DNA from: Petaurus breviceps papuanus
Lineage: Eukaryota; Chordata; Mammalia; Diprotodontia; Petauridae
DNA: 64,000 nt
Assembly: GCA_028583685.1 (NCBI GenBank)
Contig: JAMXIF010000051.1
Span: forward strand, 47,555,769-47,619,768
Direction: 5' to 3'
Below the pieces are notes generated by a model. The model was given only the letters and a program-made list of their open reading frames with translations. It was not told the DNA's origin and ran no database searches. This document shows, piece after piece, positions 25,101 through 37,100 of this stretch. The first letter of the stretch is position 1. Every line of letters begins with the position of its first letter. A program made the position numbers and the translations under genes.

Positions 25101-28100
25101 CCAGCCAGACCTCGAAAAGCTCTTGAAAACTGGCTTCTCTGCCACTTTTCTCACTTCTCACTCAAGCGTTTTCTTTCCTTGTCTTTGGAGTGTTGGTACA
25201 GTCTATTTCTTGCACAGTAGATGCTCTTATGACAACCAGAATGCCTCCCCCCACCCTCACTGGATCGCCATTTCTGTTCACACCATCAAGTCTGGCCTTT
25301 CGGTTGGGTTCAGAGAAGTTCTTGTACCTTGGCTAGCTCAGTTGGCTGCAGAGGTGTCCTGAGAAGGCCAGAGCTGTGCACTTGAGCCCAGCAAGGGCAG
25401 TTACTCTTGCTGTGATCAGTGGCACACACATTGTATTCCTAACCCCATTAGTCAGCTTGGGGATTTGGTGAAAGAAGATGGGTGAAATGAGGAAAAAAAT
25501 CCACCGATCCTTATTGGGAAAACAGCACAGGCATAAGGTGGTTCAGGGAGAACAGAACTGGATTTTAAAGTCTGAGTAATTAGGTTAGGGGAGGAGTGGG
25601 AATAAGCATCTGTTTAGTGTGTCCTATGTTCCTGGCTCTGCGCTCAGCACTTTACAGATATCTCATTTGATGTTCTCTTACCCTGCCAAGGAGGTGCTCT
25701 TTGTATCCCCATTTTAGAGCTGAGGACACTGAGGTCAGCAGAGGTTAAGTGACTTTAACAAGTATCTGAGGTTGGATTTGAACCCAGGTCTTCCTGACTC
25801 CAGGGTCCCCTAGCTCCCTCGTGGGGGGAATAGAAGAACAAAAACCCCCGTAATTAATCAACAGCAAAGTCCTTCATTGGCCACACTAAAAAAAGTACGC
25901 CTCCATCTGCATCCTGAGTCTGTCATCTCCCTCCAGAGGCAGGTCCTTGGCTTCTTGGTTTGATCCGAGTTCTTCATGTTCACAGTGTTGTCATTGTGTA
26001 AATTGTTCTTCTGAATCAGCTCACTTTACTGTGAATCAGTTCATACAAGTCTTCCAGGTTTCTCCTTTTCTCATTTCTTACAGCCCAGTAGTGTTCTGCC
26101 ATTCTATTCAAATGCCACATAGTTTGTTTGTTCAGCCATTCCCAGAGGGATGGACACAGCCCTAGTTTGAGTCCTGGCTTTTTCATCAGAGGATTGGCAT
26201 TTATTAAGTGCCTACAGAGACCAGGGAAAGCCCTTATCTTCAAGGAGGCTACAGTCCAGCCAGGAGACAGCAACATGTGCATATGTAGGGGGTGTGTATG
26301 TACAGGCATATGTGTGTATTAATGTATTGGAACATCTTGCGTCCCAACAGCTTTAACAGTCAAGACTTTTGGAATACCCTGTATAAAATGGCCGCTGTGG
26401 GGGAGAGGGCCATAGGGAATCAGGCTTTGGGTAGAAGATGGGGCAGGAGCTGAGCCCGGAAGGGAACTGGGCTGCCCTGGACGCCTGGCATTCAGTGATT
26501 TGGCAGAGGTGAACGTGGCGGGAAGCTCGCTATGATGCAGCTGGATTTGCTTTTCAGTACCGATTGACCTCTTTGAGGGTCACACAGCTCATTAGTGTCC
26601 CATGCTGCATTTGAACTCGGGCCTTCCTGAGTTAGCTAGTGCAGTGCAGTAGACAGGGAAGGGTGCATTTCTGTTCTCTTTGACAGATGTACAGATTGAG
26701 ATGATCCCAGAAGTAAGTGAAAGCTTTTGGATCCCAACCTGGGGGACCAGCCCCGTGAAGGTCAGGCTGCCCATTAAGATCAGTGATTTTAGGGGAGCGA
26801 CTGTTTTCTCTCTGATCTGCTCTGGGCCCTGCTGGCTTTTGTTTCATTTTGTTTTTAAAAACAAAACCATCATCGAGTGAGTCCTTTCTCCCTGGCTTTC
26901 TTCTGTGACACCAGATTTTGTCCACTCCTCAAGGGCCTTGGTTGGGGGGGGGGGGTTTAGCATTTTTAACTGTTGGTTTCAAATGCCTCCATCTGTCTTA
27001 CTGTCTAATTTAACATCGACTCAGAAAATGTAGCCAAGTGGGAGAGCTTCTCCTGCGTGCTCTCCCTGCCTTTGAAGCCAGATTTTATTTTTGTTGCCCG
27101 GAACAGGTGCTGGTTTAATAGAGTTTTTCTGTGTGAAGTCCTCTTACCACTCTCCTCCCCCACCCAGTGGCTAACACTGTAAATCGACACCACAGAAGAA
27201 AGAGAACCATGTGACTCTCCCCCCTCCCCAGTCTTTCCTCACTAACACCCCAACTGCAGGACCCACCAGGCGATAGCATTTGGCAGTAAGGGAAGGCAGA
27301 AATGTTCCTTTGACTCCTGCCAGCAAGAAATAGCTTCAGAACCCTGCCTTGTGCCCTGTTCCCTTGGTGCTGCTGGCTTGGGTCCTCTTCTGAAACCCCA
27401 TTCCAGGGTCTCAGTGGGCTTTGGGAGGTGACCCGGGAATTTTAATGGCGACTACCACAAGAACATCACAACCCCTGCCCGCCTTGGTGGTTTGGACCAA
27501 GCTAAGAAAGGCTGTGATTGAATTTTGGCCTGGGGCCAACCTGTGTGGTTGTTGTCTGAGGACCAGGCCAGAGAAGTTCGAGGTTTGGGGAATCAGAGGC
27601 CTGGCCACTAGCTCACAGGGCTTTTTCTCTCTTTAGCCATTATAGCTCATGAAGGCCTCTTGCTGTTGGTCAGGATTGGGGAGAGAGAGTGGGGGAGTGC
27701 CCATAGTGCAGAAATCATGGGCCGGTGGAGGGGTGGAGAAGCAGGTCTGGGTCTACCAAGGGCTGGTCTTGGAATGACAGTAACAACAAACTTGTGGAGT
27801 CCATCTTTTTACAAAACCCTTGTATTTTGTTTAATAATGATGATACTCTTCTTCCTATGCAGAAGGGTAACAGAAATAGGATTCTGAGCTAGAAAGAAGC
27901 CCAGAGCCCATCTCCCAAAGAGCAAAGAGCTGGTCACCAAGCATTTTTAAATGCCTGTATGTCGGTGTGCTTAATCCTAGGGGTACAGAAGTGTAATAAG
28001 GTAAGCACTTTACTTATGGGGTTTCACAGGATCCCCACCATCCCTCTGAAGTGGGTGCTGTTAGCATTATAGATGAGAAAGCTTAGCATGAGAGAGGTTA

Positions 28101-31100
28101 AGTGAATGTCTAAGGCAGAATCTGAACTCTGCTCTTCCTGCCTAACTGCCTAGTGATGCTTCCCTAAAAGAGCCCCCCTTCTCTAGGGGGTGGGGGAAGT
28201 GAGGTGCTTTTTGTTGGGGAGGGCAGTAGATGCTGGGTTACCTAGAAAGGTGAGGTAAGAAGTAGGTCATTCCAGCCATGGGGTAAGACTCAGATTCAGT
28301 GAGTTGCCCAAAGTCAGCTCTGTAGTAAGTGACTGAGCCAGGATTCAAACCTGGGTCCTCTGTAAATCATCAGTGTTTACTACCACACTGTCCAGCCTCC
28401 TGTAAGTTCATAAGAACTTAGCTTCATTGACCTCATTTGCTTTAGTCTCAGACAGAGCTGTAAAGTTTCATCACTCAGAATGAAGGGGAAGCTGGTTGGG
28501 ATGGGCTTAATGGGGCCAAACCCATTGCGAGTTCTTTTAGGGATGAGTCAAGAAATCCAGATTTGGGCAAACTTGGAAGAAAGTTGGTGTGACCTTCCAT
28601 TTGCATTCTGTTTAGGAGCTCCCCCCAAAAGAGGTTGGGGCACAGTTTGAAGCCTTCGGGATCTTGGTAGGGGTGGCAAGGCCTGGTAGATAGATGGCCA
28701 AGGCATTCAGTCATGTGGTTGCAAAGTCTCTTAAATTCTAAGCCCCATAGGGCGATTCTTTTAAGAGTATAAGTTACACACTGGTTGTAGCGCTTGGGGC
28801 ATCATAGATTTAGCACTGTGATGTGAGTGCTCACCCCCCAAATCTCCCAAGGAAAAAGGGGAAGGACATGTTCTTATCTAGCAATTGTAGACATTTGTCT
28901 TATATTGATTGACTTTTTTAGACCCCAAAAGTTGTGCCTTGTAGACTTTGTAGAGTCTTTGAAAACAAACACTAGAAAACTGGCCCTAGTCATCAGTCCA
29001 TTGGCTTGCCAAGAGATCAGTGCTCATGGAATTGGGGGATCCTTCAGAGGCCAGCTAATTCAGTCCTCCTGTTCACCAAATAATCTTTTCTGTGACACCC
29101 CTGAGAAATAAGTCATTGACCACTTAAAAATAATACCTGATTTTTCTACACCAGTAGAAATCAACTTTTCCTATTTGGAAAACCCTCATCAAAGGAATGC
29201 TAGAAGAGCTTGCATTTGGGGGGTATCCAAGGGGATGGGCAGGTGCAAGGTTGAAGGGTTCTGTCTGATGGGAAGGGTTAATCAGAGTCTGCATTGTCTA
29301 AATGGAAACCACTCTAAGGAAGGAATGAAACAGAGAATGTAATCAAGCCGGCTAGGGTTTGGAATAAATCGTATTTATATCCCATGCTGTGTATAGGAGA
29401 AGTCACTTGGCAAGGCTTTGTTTTGAAGTTCAGTTCTCTGAGATGGCGCAGCTCTGGAAGTGAGCAGTTTTGACAGTCTCCAGCTGGAATCAGTTGGCTT
29501 TGGTGGGGGGACCTAAGGGTTACGCTTGGAATCTGATGGGAGCTCGGTCTGATTCTTGGTGTTTGGGGGATACCAAGGTGGGGGGGGAGGGGCTATACCA
29601 TTGGCTTCCTGATGCCACAGAAGTGACTGGTGTATGATGAAGAGTTTGCCAAAAACGATCTCCTCTGGCTGGAACCAACAGAGTTGCCGGTACGCTGCTC
29701 TGCCCTCTTCAGCATCGGCTGCCTGTGTTGGGGCATGTGGTTCAGTGGAGAGAATGGGCCATTTGGAGCAGAGGTCCCATGAGGTCGCTGGGTCTTCTGT
29801 TTCCTCGCCTGTAAAATGAGGGAGCTAGACTCTGTGATCAATGTCTACACTTCCTCCCAGCCCGGAAACTCATCTTGTTCCTTGGTGAAAATCAGGTCCA
29901 TGATCCATAGTGATTTGTTCTTTGGTTCTTCCAAAAGGCAGAGAGTTAGGGAAAGTCACGAAAATTGGAACAATAGAAGATAAAATTGGGAGAGGCGCAT
30001 TGGTGCCACGATCATGAATTTATGTTCTATTACTCAGTTGGGATTGAGGAAGAAGGGATGATCAGATCTGTGAATGAAGAGGAAGGGTACATGGAGTGCT
30101 GGTTAAGAGTGATGGTCGGAATGAACTAGAGTCCAGGTAGGAAGCTGTTACCATAGGGGAGGCCAGAAAGTACGAGCACGTGCCATTATCCTGTGGGATT
30201 GATTTGAGAGAGGCTGAGGTGATAGAGTAGCCAGACTTCACTGTGTGAGAGAGCAAAGGGGCCAAAGGTAGATAGCACATACAGCTCAAATGATCACCGT
30301 GATGACTTGGAAGCTGGCCATACCACCAGCAGATGTGGATGTCAAGGGAAAGAGGGGGAGTGTGGGGGAAAGGGGCTGAAGAAGATTTTGATTTTGAGAG
30401 CCTGACAGGATGTCCAGGTAGATTATCTAGTCAGCAGTCAGAAAAGAAGGGACTTGAGTCTTAGGAGTTTGCATATGGTTGAAAACTGTATATCATGGAA
30501 ATGGAAGAGAGGGCTCAAGGTAGGGCTTTTCAGAGGGGCACGGCCATATTTACAGAAGAGGAGGAAGATGGGGAACTAGAGACGAGGCAGTGAATGGTCA
30601 GAGAGTTGAGTCAGCCCCTGGAGGAGCATAGGCATTCATTGACCACCTCTTGTGGACTAGGCACCAGGGAAGGATCCAATGCAGGGCTCTAGAGAAGGTG
30701 GCCCTTCTTTGTTTTGTTTTTGGGTGGGGGACCCTAGAACAGGTCTGTATGCTCAGCTGAAGGGGCTAGGACAGACCAAGTGAGGGCCACTTCTTGGTCA
30801 AAAGCTGGAGCTGGTGTCAGAGTTCCGTGCATTGTGGATTTATAGCTAGAAAAGACCTTTGTCCATTTAGTCTCAACTAACCTTTGTGTCATGGACTCTT
30901 TTGGCTGTCTTGTATGTGGATCCCCTTCTCAGAATTTTTTTTAAGTTCATAAAATAAAAGACAGAATTAGAATGGAAACCAATTGTGGTGAAATAAAGAT
31001 ATAATTTTTTTTCGAAGGACATTTCACAGACCTTAGGGATCTAATCCAACCTCCTCATTTTACAGATGCAGAAACTGAGGCCCAGAGAGGTGGTCAGTTT

Positions 31101-34100
31101 CTGTGGTAAATGACAGAGGCAGAGTCCTCGGACCCCGCCCTTACACATGTTGTGTGCAGATGAGAGTAATAACTGACTTGAATGACTCGTAGAGGAATTT
31201 GGATGCCCCCAGATATCAACTTGTACACACAGCGTGGGGAAGCATTCCTTTGCTCCCATGTTCTCCCCTGTGATGAGCTGGCTCAGTAGCCTGATACAGA
31301 ATCTTAAGTAAAGCTTACAGATGACACTCTTCACCAGGGCCCTGAAAAGAAATGCCCCCTACCCCTTCTACCATGAATCAATAAATCAGTAAGTCAACAT
31401 TTAATAAGTGTCTGCTCTGTGCCGGGCACTGTGCTAACTCAGATGCTTTCTACTACATTTTTCATACCTTACTACACATGCCCCACACAACCCCCCCCCC
31501 CCCCCCCAGCCCACCCACACCCACACCCAGAGGGGCTTCTTATAAAGAACTGGAAATACTCGGTTGACCTCCCTTGGGCCAGAGGACATGTTTTCAAAGG
31601 GAAAGGGAGAAGATGGGGGAAATAGAACCTTTCTCCACGTGATTCATGTTCCCCAGGTACATGGAACGGTGCCTTTTCCTCCGTGGGTTTTGAGCTCTGG
31701 GCCCTGGGAGACTTATGAACAAACAAGGGGTGAGGAAGAGAAGACCCAGAACTTCTGGGAAAGAAATAACTTGTTTATACCCGTTGGATCTGATTTGTTC
31801 AAGTGTTTGTTTAAAAGAAATGCCACTTTGTAAGAGGCGGCCTGGGTTCCTTGTTCTGTGTGCAAGAAAGCTTTGATTGGCCAAGGACTCTGACACTGTT
31901 TACTCAGAAACTCCCCACTGAGCGGCTTGGACCCCCCTGGACAGTCGCTTTCCTTAGTCAGCAAGTTCTCAAGTGTCCAGAATTGGCTCATGAGAACGAC
32001 CAGGGCCCTGGGGCCTTGGCCTGCAGAACCAGGGAGCCCAACCACTCACTGGCCTCCGTGGCATCTGGTTTTCTTCTCAGCCAGTGCTTGGTGGTTATGA
32101 ACCCCGAGGGCTTGCCAGAAAAAGGGATTAAAGAAGCAAACAGATCTTTTGTGGGAAAACAAGCTCTTAGAGGGGCAAACACTTTCTGCAGCCTTGGAAG
32201 TTGGAATAAAACAAGTGAAAACAAAGTGAGGCCATCTTGAGCTTTTTTAATGGGGAGAAATAGTCACATGGTTACACACTGGTCCCCAATCCTCCTCTTG
32301 GCTTTTGTCTTGGGTGAGACATTCAGTTCAATTAGATGTGTTAAGCACCTGCAAGATACTGGGGATACCGAGTCAAGACAGCAGCCTTTACCTTCGGGTG
32401 ACTGCTATGGTCATCATTTTCATCAGTAAACTGATACAAAGACACTCATAACAGTGTCATCCAAGTCATACAATCTCAGGCTACAAATTCAAATCAAACA
32501 TGGCATTACCTGGCACATAGTGGCTTTATAAATGCTTAGGAATTGGTGGGTTAAAGTTCACGAGTGGTGTAGTAGGCAGGAAGGACTGAATTGTTGGTTC
32601 TCTCCATAATTCCCCAAGTCTAGGTCTATCTCCTGTCACGTTGACTGTGGCTGTCGCCTCATCCTAACTGATGTTTCAGTCCCTGATGTTCCTTCTACCC
32701 CAGTCCATCCTGCATGCCGACACCAGGCTTTTCTAGGATACCTCCATAAAGATAGCTAGTGGCACAGTGCTGATTTTGGAGTCCTGAGAAGTCTTGAGTT
32801 CTAATCCTATGTCAGATACTTTGGAGTTTTCTGACCCTGGGCAAGTCACTTAATTTTTTAGCATGACTTTTCTTTGTCTTGGTGTGTCTCCAATGCCTGG
32901 CACATAGTGTGAGCTTAATAAATAAGTGCTCATTGGGATTGGTTCTTAAGTCTGCCCATCTTACAAGAGAGATTCCTTTTTGTCTTTTACCATTTCCTGG
33001 ATACCAACACAACACCTCAGCTGTTTGTTACCCTTGTTTTGGAGCGCTGCTTTATTTTCTCATCAGAAGTTTCTTGGGTGACATTTTTATGCTACTCTTT
33101 GTGCACAAACCATTTAAATGATCAGTTCTTAGAGTACTCTCCAGTGCCCGTCCAGTCAGGTCTAGATCTCATACTGAGGGCCTCTGTCAGCTGACCTCAC
33201 CCTGCCCTTTCCTGATTTATTTCCCAGCACATGTCTCTTCTGACCACCCTCTTCTCCTTATTGTCATGTTACCCTTTGTGCTTGTCAGGGTATGTCGTCC
33301 TTCCTTAGCTGTGCTCTAAACCCTTCCGTCTTCCTTCCCTTCCCAAGGCCCGTTTGGAAGCCCTCCTTCTTTGTGCAGCCTTCCTGGCCCTCGGTTGTTC
33401 TGAGCAGCCTTAGTCTCTATCTTTCCTGAACTTGTGTATGTTTTATGTGTGTAATTGGTTTGGACGCTTGCTGAAATCCAGTACTGTTTTGCTCAATAAT
33501 CTCTATATTCTTTTTTTGTTTGCTTTGTGTAAGTCTTATTGTCATAGAATTAAAAAAAAAGTTATTCTCCCCCCAATAGTAGCATAACTTAGTCATTCAA
33601 TAGTTTTTGTTTGTTTTTTAACTTGTAACCCCATTTGAGGTTTTCTTGACAAGGACACTGGAGTAGTTTGCCATATTTCCCTTCAGCTCATTTTACAGAT
33701 GAGGAAACTGAGGCAAACAGGGTTAAATGACTTGCCTAGGGTCACACAGCTAGTAAGTGTCTGAGGCCAGACTTGAACTCAGGAAGATGAGTCTTCCTGA
33801 CTCTAGGCCCAGCATGATAGGTCATCCGTAAATTCACAGAATCTAAATTGGAAATATTCCCTGATACTTCTTCTGACCCTTATCTTCCTAGAAGTCTCTT
33901 GTAAATTATCACCAAACAAGTGGGGGTATTCAATGTCCAATCTCTGTCTGATTCCCCTGCCCCTCAAAACCTACTACCTTCTTAACAGCCCCACTGCGCT
34001 TTGGGATGGCCCTCCACAGATAGAAACCATCCCTTATAAATTTCAGTGTTAAGGGTGTTGGAACTGGAACTGATCACATGTTCAGATCTTTGCTTCTCCA

Positions 34101-37100
34101 CTTAGTATCTGTGTGATCTTAGACGGTCACACCTTTTCTCTGGGACTAGATCTGAGGCCCTCTGAACCAGTTTAAAATGTAACTGGGAAATAGCACAATA
34201 AATAAGAATACAATAAAAGACAGATAACATTGCCTATGAAAACAAAGTTACTGTGTGGCCCACAGCGCTCCTTCTGTTCAGATTAGTGTCTTCCCGTGGT
34301 GGGGAGGTGATCCCAGAGGACCTCTCTGGGTCCCTTCTCAGAGCCTGCACGTCATCTCTGAAATTTTGTGCTTCAGCACCTCTCTGCCTGTGGCCTGGGG
34401 TCTCGTTGCTGCCTGGGGGATAGGGGCTCCTTCTTGCCAAGACAGACTTCTCTGTGTCCTCATCCACGTGCTTTGTGAATCGTTAGTAGCTGTCTTGTCA
34501 CTGAGCCGCTATCTGCTTTTCTGTGATTTGCACAGTGAATTGAATTGTGGTCTCACAGGAATAGGTTGTAATGCCCCTATCAGGAACCATGTTCTAGACA
34601 TAGTTTAGACGAGGACACATTGTTATCATTCATTGGTGACACTGTCGCTATTAGGGGGTGTGTGTGCATGTGTGTGTGTGCGTGTGCGTGCGTGTGTGTG
34701 TGTGCATGCGTGCGTGCGTGCGTGATGTAGGGTCATCAATTTAGAACTGGTAGGGGCTTTAGCGGTCATGTATTCCAAATACCTTTTTACACATGAGGAA
34801 ACTGAGCCCCAAAGAGGAGTGCTTTATGCAGAGTATAATAATAAATAGCTCAGTTGGGATTTGAACTTGGTTTCTCCAAATCCCAATTTTTTTTTTTGCA
34901 GGGGGGAAGGCAGGGCAATTGGGGTTAAGTGACTTGCTCAAGGTCACATGGCTAGTAAGTGTTAAGTGTCTGAGGTAAAATTTGTACTCAGATCCTTCTG
35001 ATTCCAGGGCTGGTGTTCTACTCACTGCGCCACCTAGCCACCCCTCCAAATCCCAGTCTTAACCCACTTTATACTTTATGCACATCATACAACATTCTAT
35101 ACATTACATAACATTGGGTGCTCTATGGCCTGGTTTACTGAATATTTGGCAAATTCAGCCCAAACTTGGTTAATGTTATGATGATGATGAAACAAATAAG
35201 GGAACATGTAAGTAAATGGCTTGTTGGAATAATTACATTTTCTCTGAAAGATCCAAGGTAGGATCTGTTTGCAGAGCAGTGATGTGGGGAGAAATAATGA
35301 AGTCACGCATTCATTTTGAAAACCAGACTTTATATTCTCTCTCTCTTTCTGTCTCCCTCTCTCCCCCCTCATTCTCACTTTCGCTCTCTCTGTCTCTCTT
35401 TTAGGCAGCACAACAAGATCCGCAGTGTGGAAGGGAACCAGCTGAAACCTTACACTTCCTTGCAAACCCTGGACCTGAGTTCCAATAACATCACTGAAGT
35501 ACGAAACACTTGTTTTCCTCATGGACTGCACATAAAGGAGCTGTAAGTTTCCTCTGACCAAATGACATTTTCACTGCATTTTGGGGAGTGAGAAGCTCTC
35601 CTTGGACCCTGCTACCATTCCTGAGCTTTTGTAGCATTGACCTCAACTCCCCTTCTGAATTAGGGCATCACCAAGTGATCTGGGTTCCTTCTACTTGGAA
35701 TGGTGGGAAATGGTGACCAGTTCTTCTTAGTAGGAGGGTCGGTGGAGCAGATTGGGTAGAAACATATTGGTGGGAGAATTCTTTAGGAAAGTCTGTTTCT
35801 CAGCAATTAACATGTTTCACTGGTCACTCAGTTTCATTCAACTTTGGATCATCTAGCCCATGGGTGGGGAACCTGAAGCCTTAGGGCCACCCTCTATCCA
35901 GCCTGTGTCTTATCTGATGGGTGGTGCTGGTGCTGGTGGTGGTGGTGGTAGTAGTCGGGGTTCTTTTGTCCAGTTCAGCACTCAAATAACTCAGCCTTGA
36001 GACATTATGAAGAAGAGAGAAATTTCAGGTGATGTTCATTAAGCACAATTCTGTGTGTGTAAGATGTGTTGACCAGTGGGATGAAGTCATAGAACGTCCA
36101 GATTGGAAAGTGTTTGAGTGGCATCCAGTCCAACTCACAAATGTGTCTGCTCTCCGCAAGGTGGCTTATGACTTGTGGTCACCTCTGGGATTCCTTATGG
36201 AGCCTGTTGCACTTGGGGACAGCTTCACAAGGAAATTTTCCTGTATATCAAATAGAAATCTTCTTTGGCTCCTGGTTTTATCCTCTGGGGGCATCAGTCT
36301 ATTTCCTGCCTTGTTTTCAACAAAAGGTTGGATAGAGGAGGAGAAGGGAGAAAACTTACTGGTCCAAAAGAGATTTTTGGATTTCAGTTACAAAATACCA
36401 AGTGCACATAGCATTCAGTAGACAGTCCCTGTCCTCAAGAGGCTTCTATTTCTTTTGGGAGAGACAGCATATATACATGATCTATACAAAGCAAAATCAA
36501 GGTAATTTTGGGGAGTGGGAAGGCATGGCCCCTGGGGAGGCAAGGTTTAGGAAGAGGCCTTAGTTCTCCTCTACATGGACGTTAATGCTCTTCACAAGAT
36601 GTCTAATGACTTGTGGTCATTCGAGTCAACTCCATGTCACCTTTTGTGATGAAAGTGTTTGGACAGGAATTCATTATACAGCCTTTCCAGGATGTTCCGT
36701 GGTGGTGTTTACAGATGCCCAAGTAAGACTTGGGGACAATATACTGTTTCTGTGCTTGGCTGGTTTTTAGCCCTGGGTCCTTGTAAGCCTGATGGGGGAG
36801 ATTTTTGTCTTGACTGAAGGCCGTGCAGGGGGGCCGCTTGTTGTATTTAGCTTAGGTGTAGATGGTGACACAAGGGAAGAGGGCACAGCAGTGGCCTCAC
36901 AGGGGTGGTTTTGAAGGTCAAATGAGATAGCGTAGAAAGTTCTATTATTGATGTTTATTGCTTGTCACCTTTATTATTTTGATGATGGTGGTGATGATGA
37001 TGATGTTACTGTTATATACTGAGCGTCCAGACTGTCCAGTGTTGGCATAAGGGGAGGCCTTTCTATTCTGGTCGAGAGCGGCCTGCACATTTTTATCAGA

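Larger units (their letters stand above)
1608..35404 (+). other. LRIG1: LRIG1 intron 3 (33.8 kb)
   Basis: The intron runs from donor gtaagt to acceptor ctcttttag. Nothing inside it reads as a real gene: open frames are short, lack recognisable motifs and usually overlap repeats. Content is dominated by dispersed SINE, LINE and DNA-transposon fragments, microsatellites, two AT-rich minisatellite blocks and one assembly gap at 24067-24166. Repeat-poor mixed-composition stretches near 7590-7760, 15430-15700 and 18000-18330 could hold regulatory elements, but this is only inference. Confidence 0.85.
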
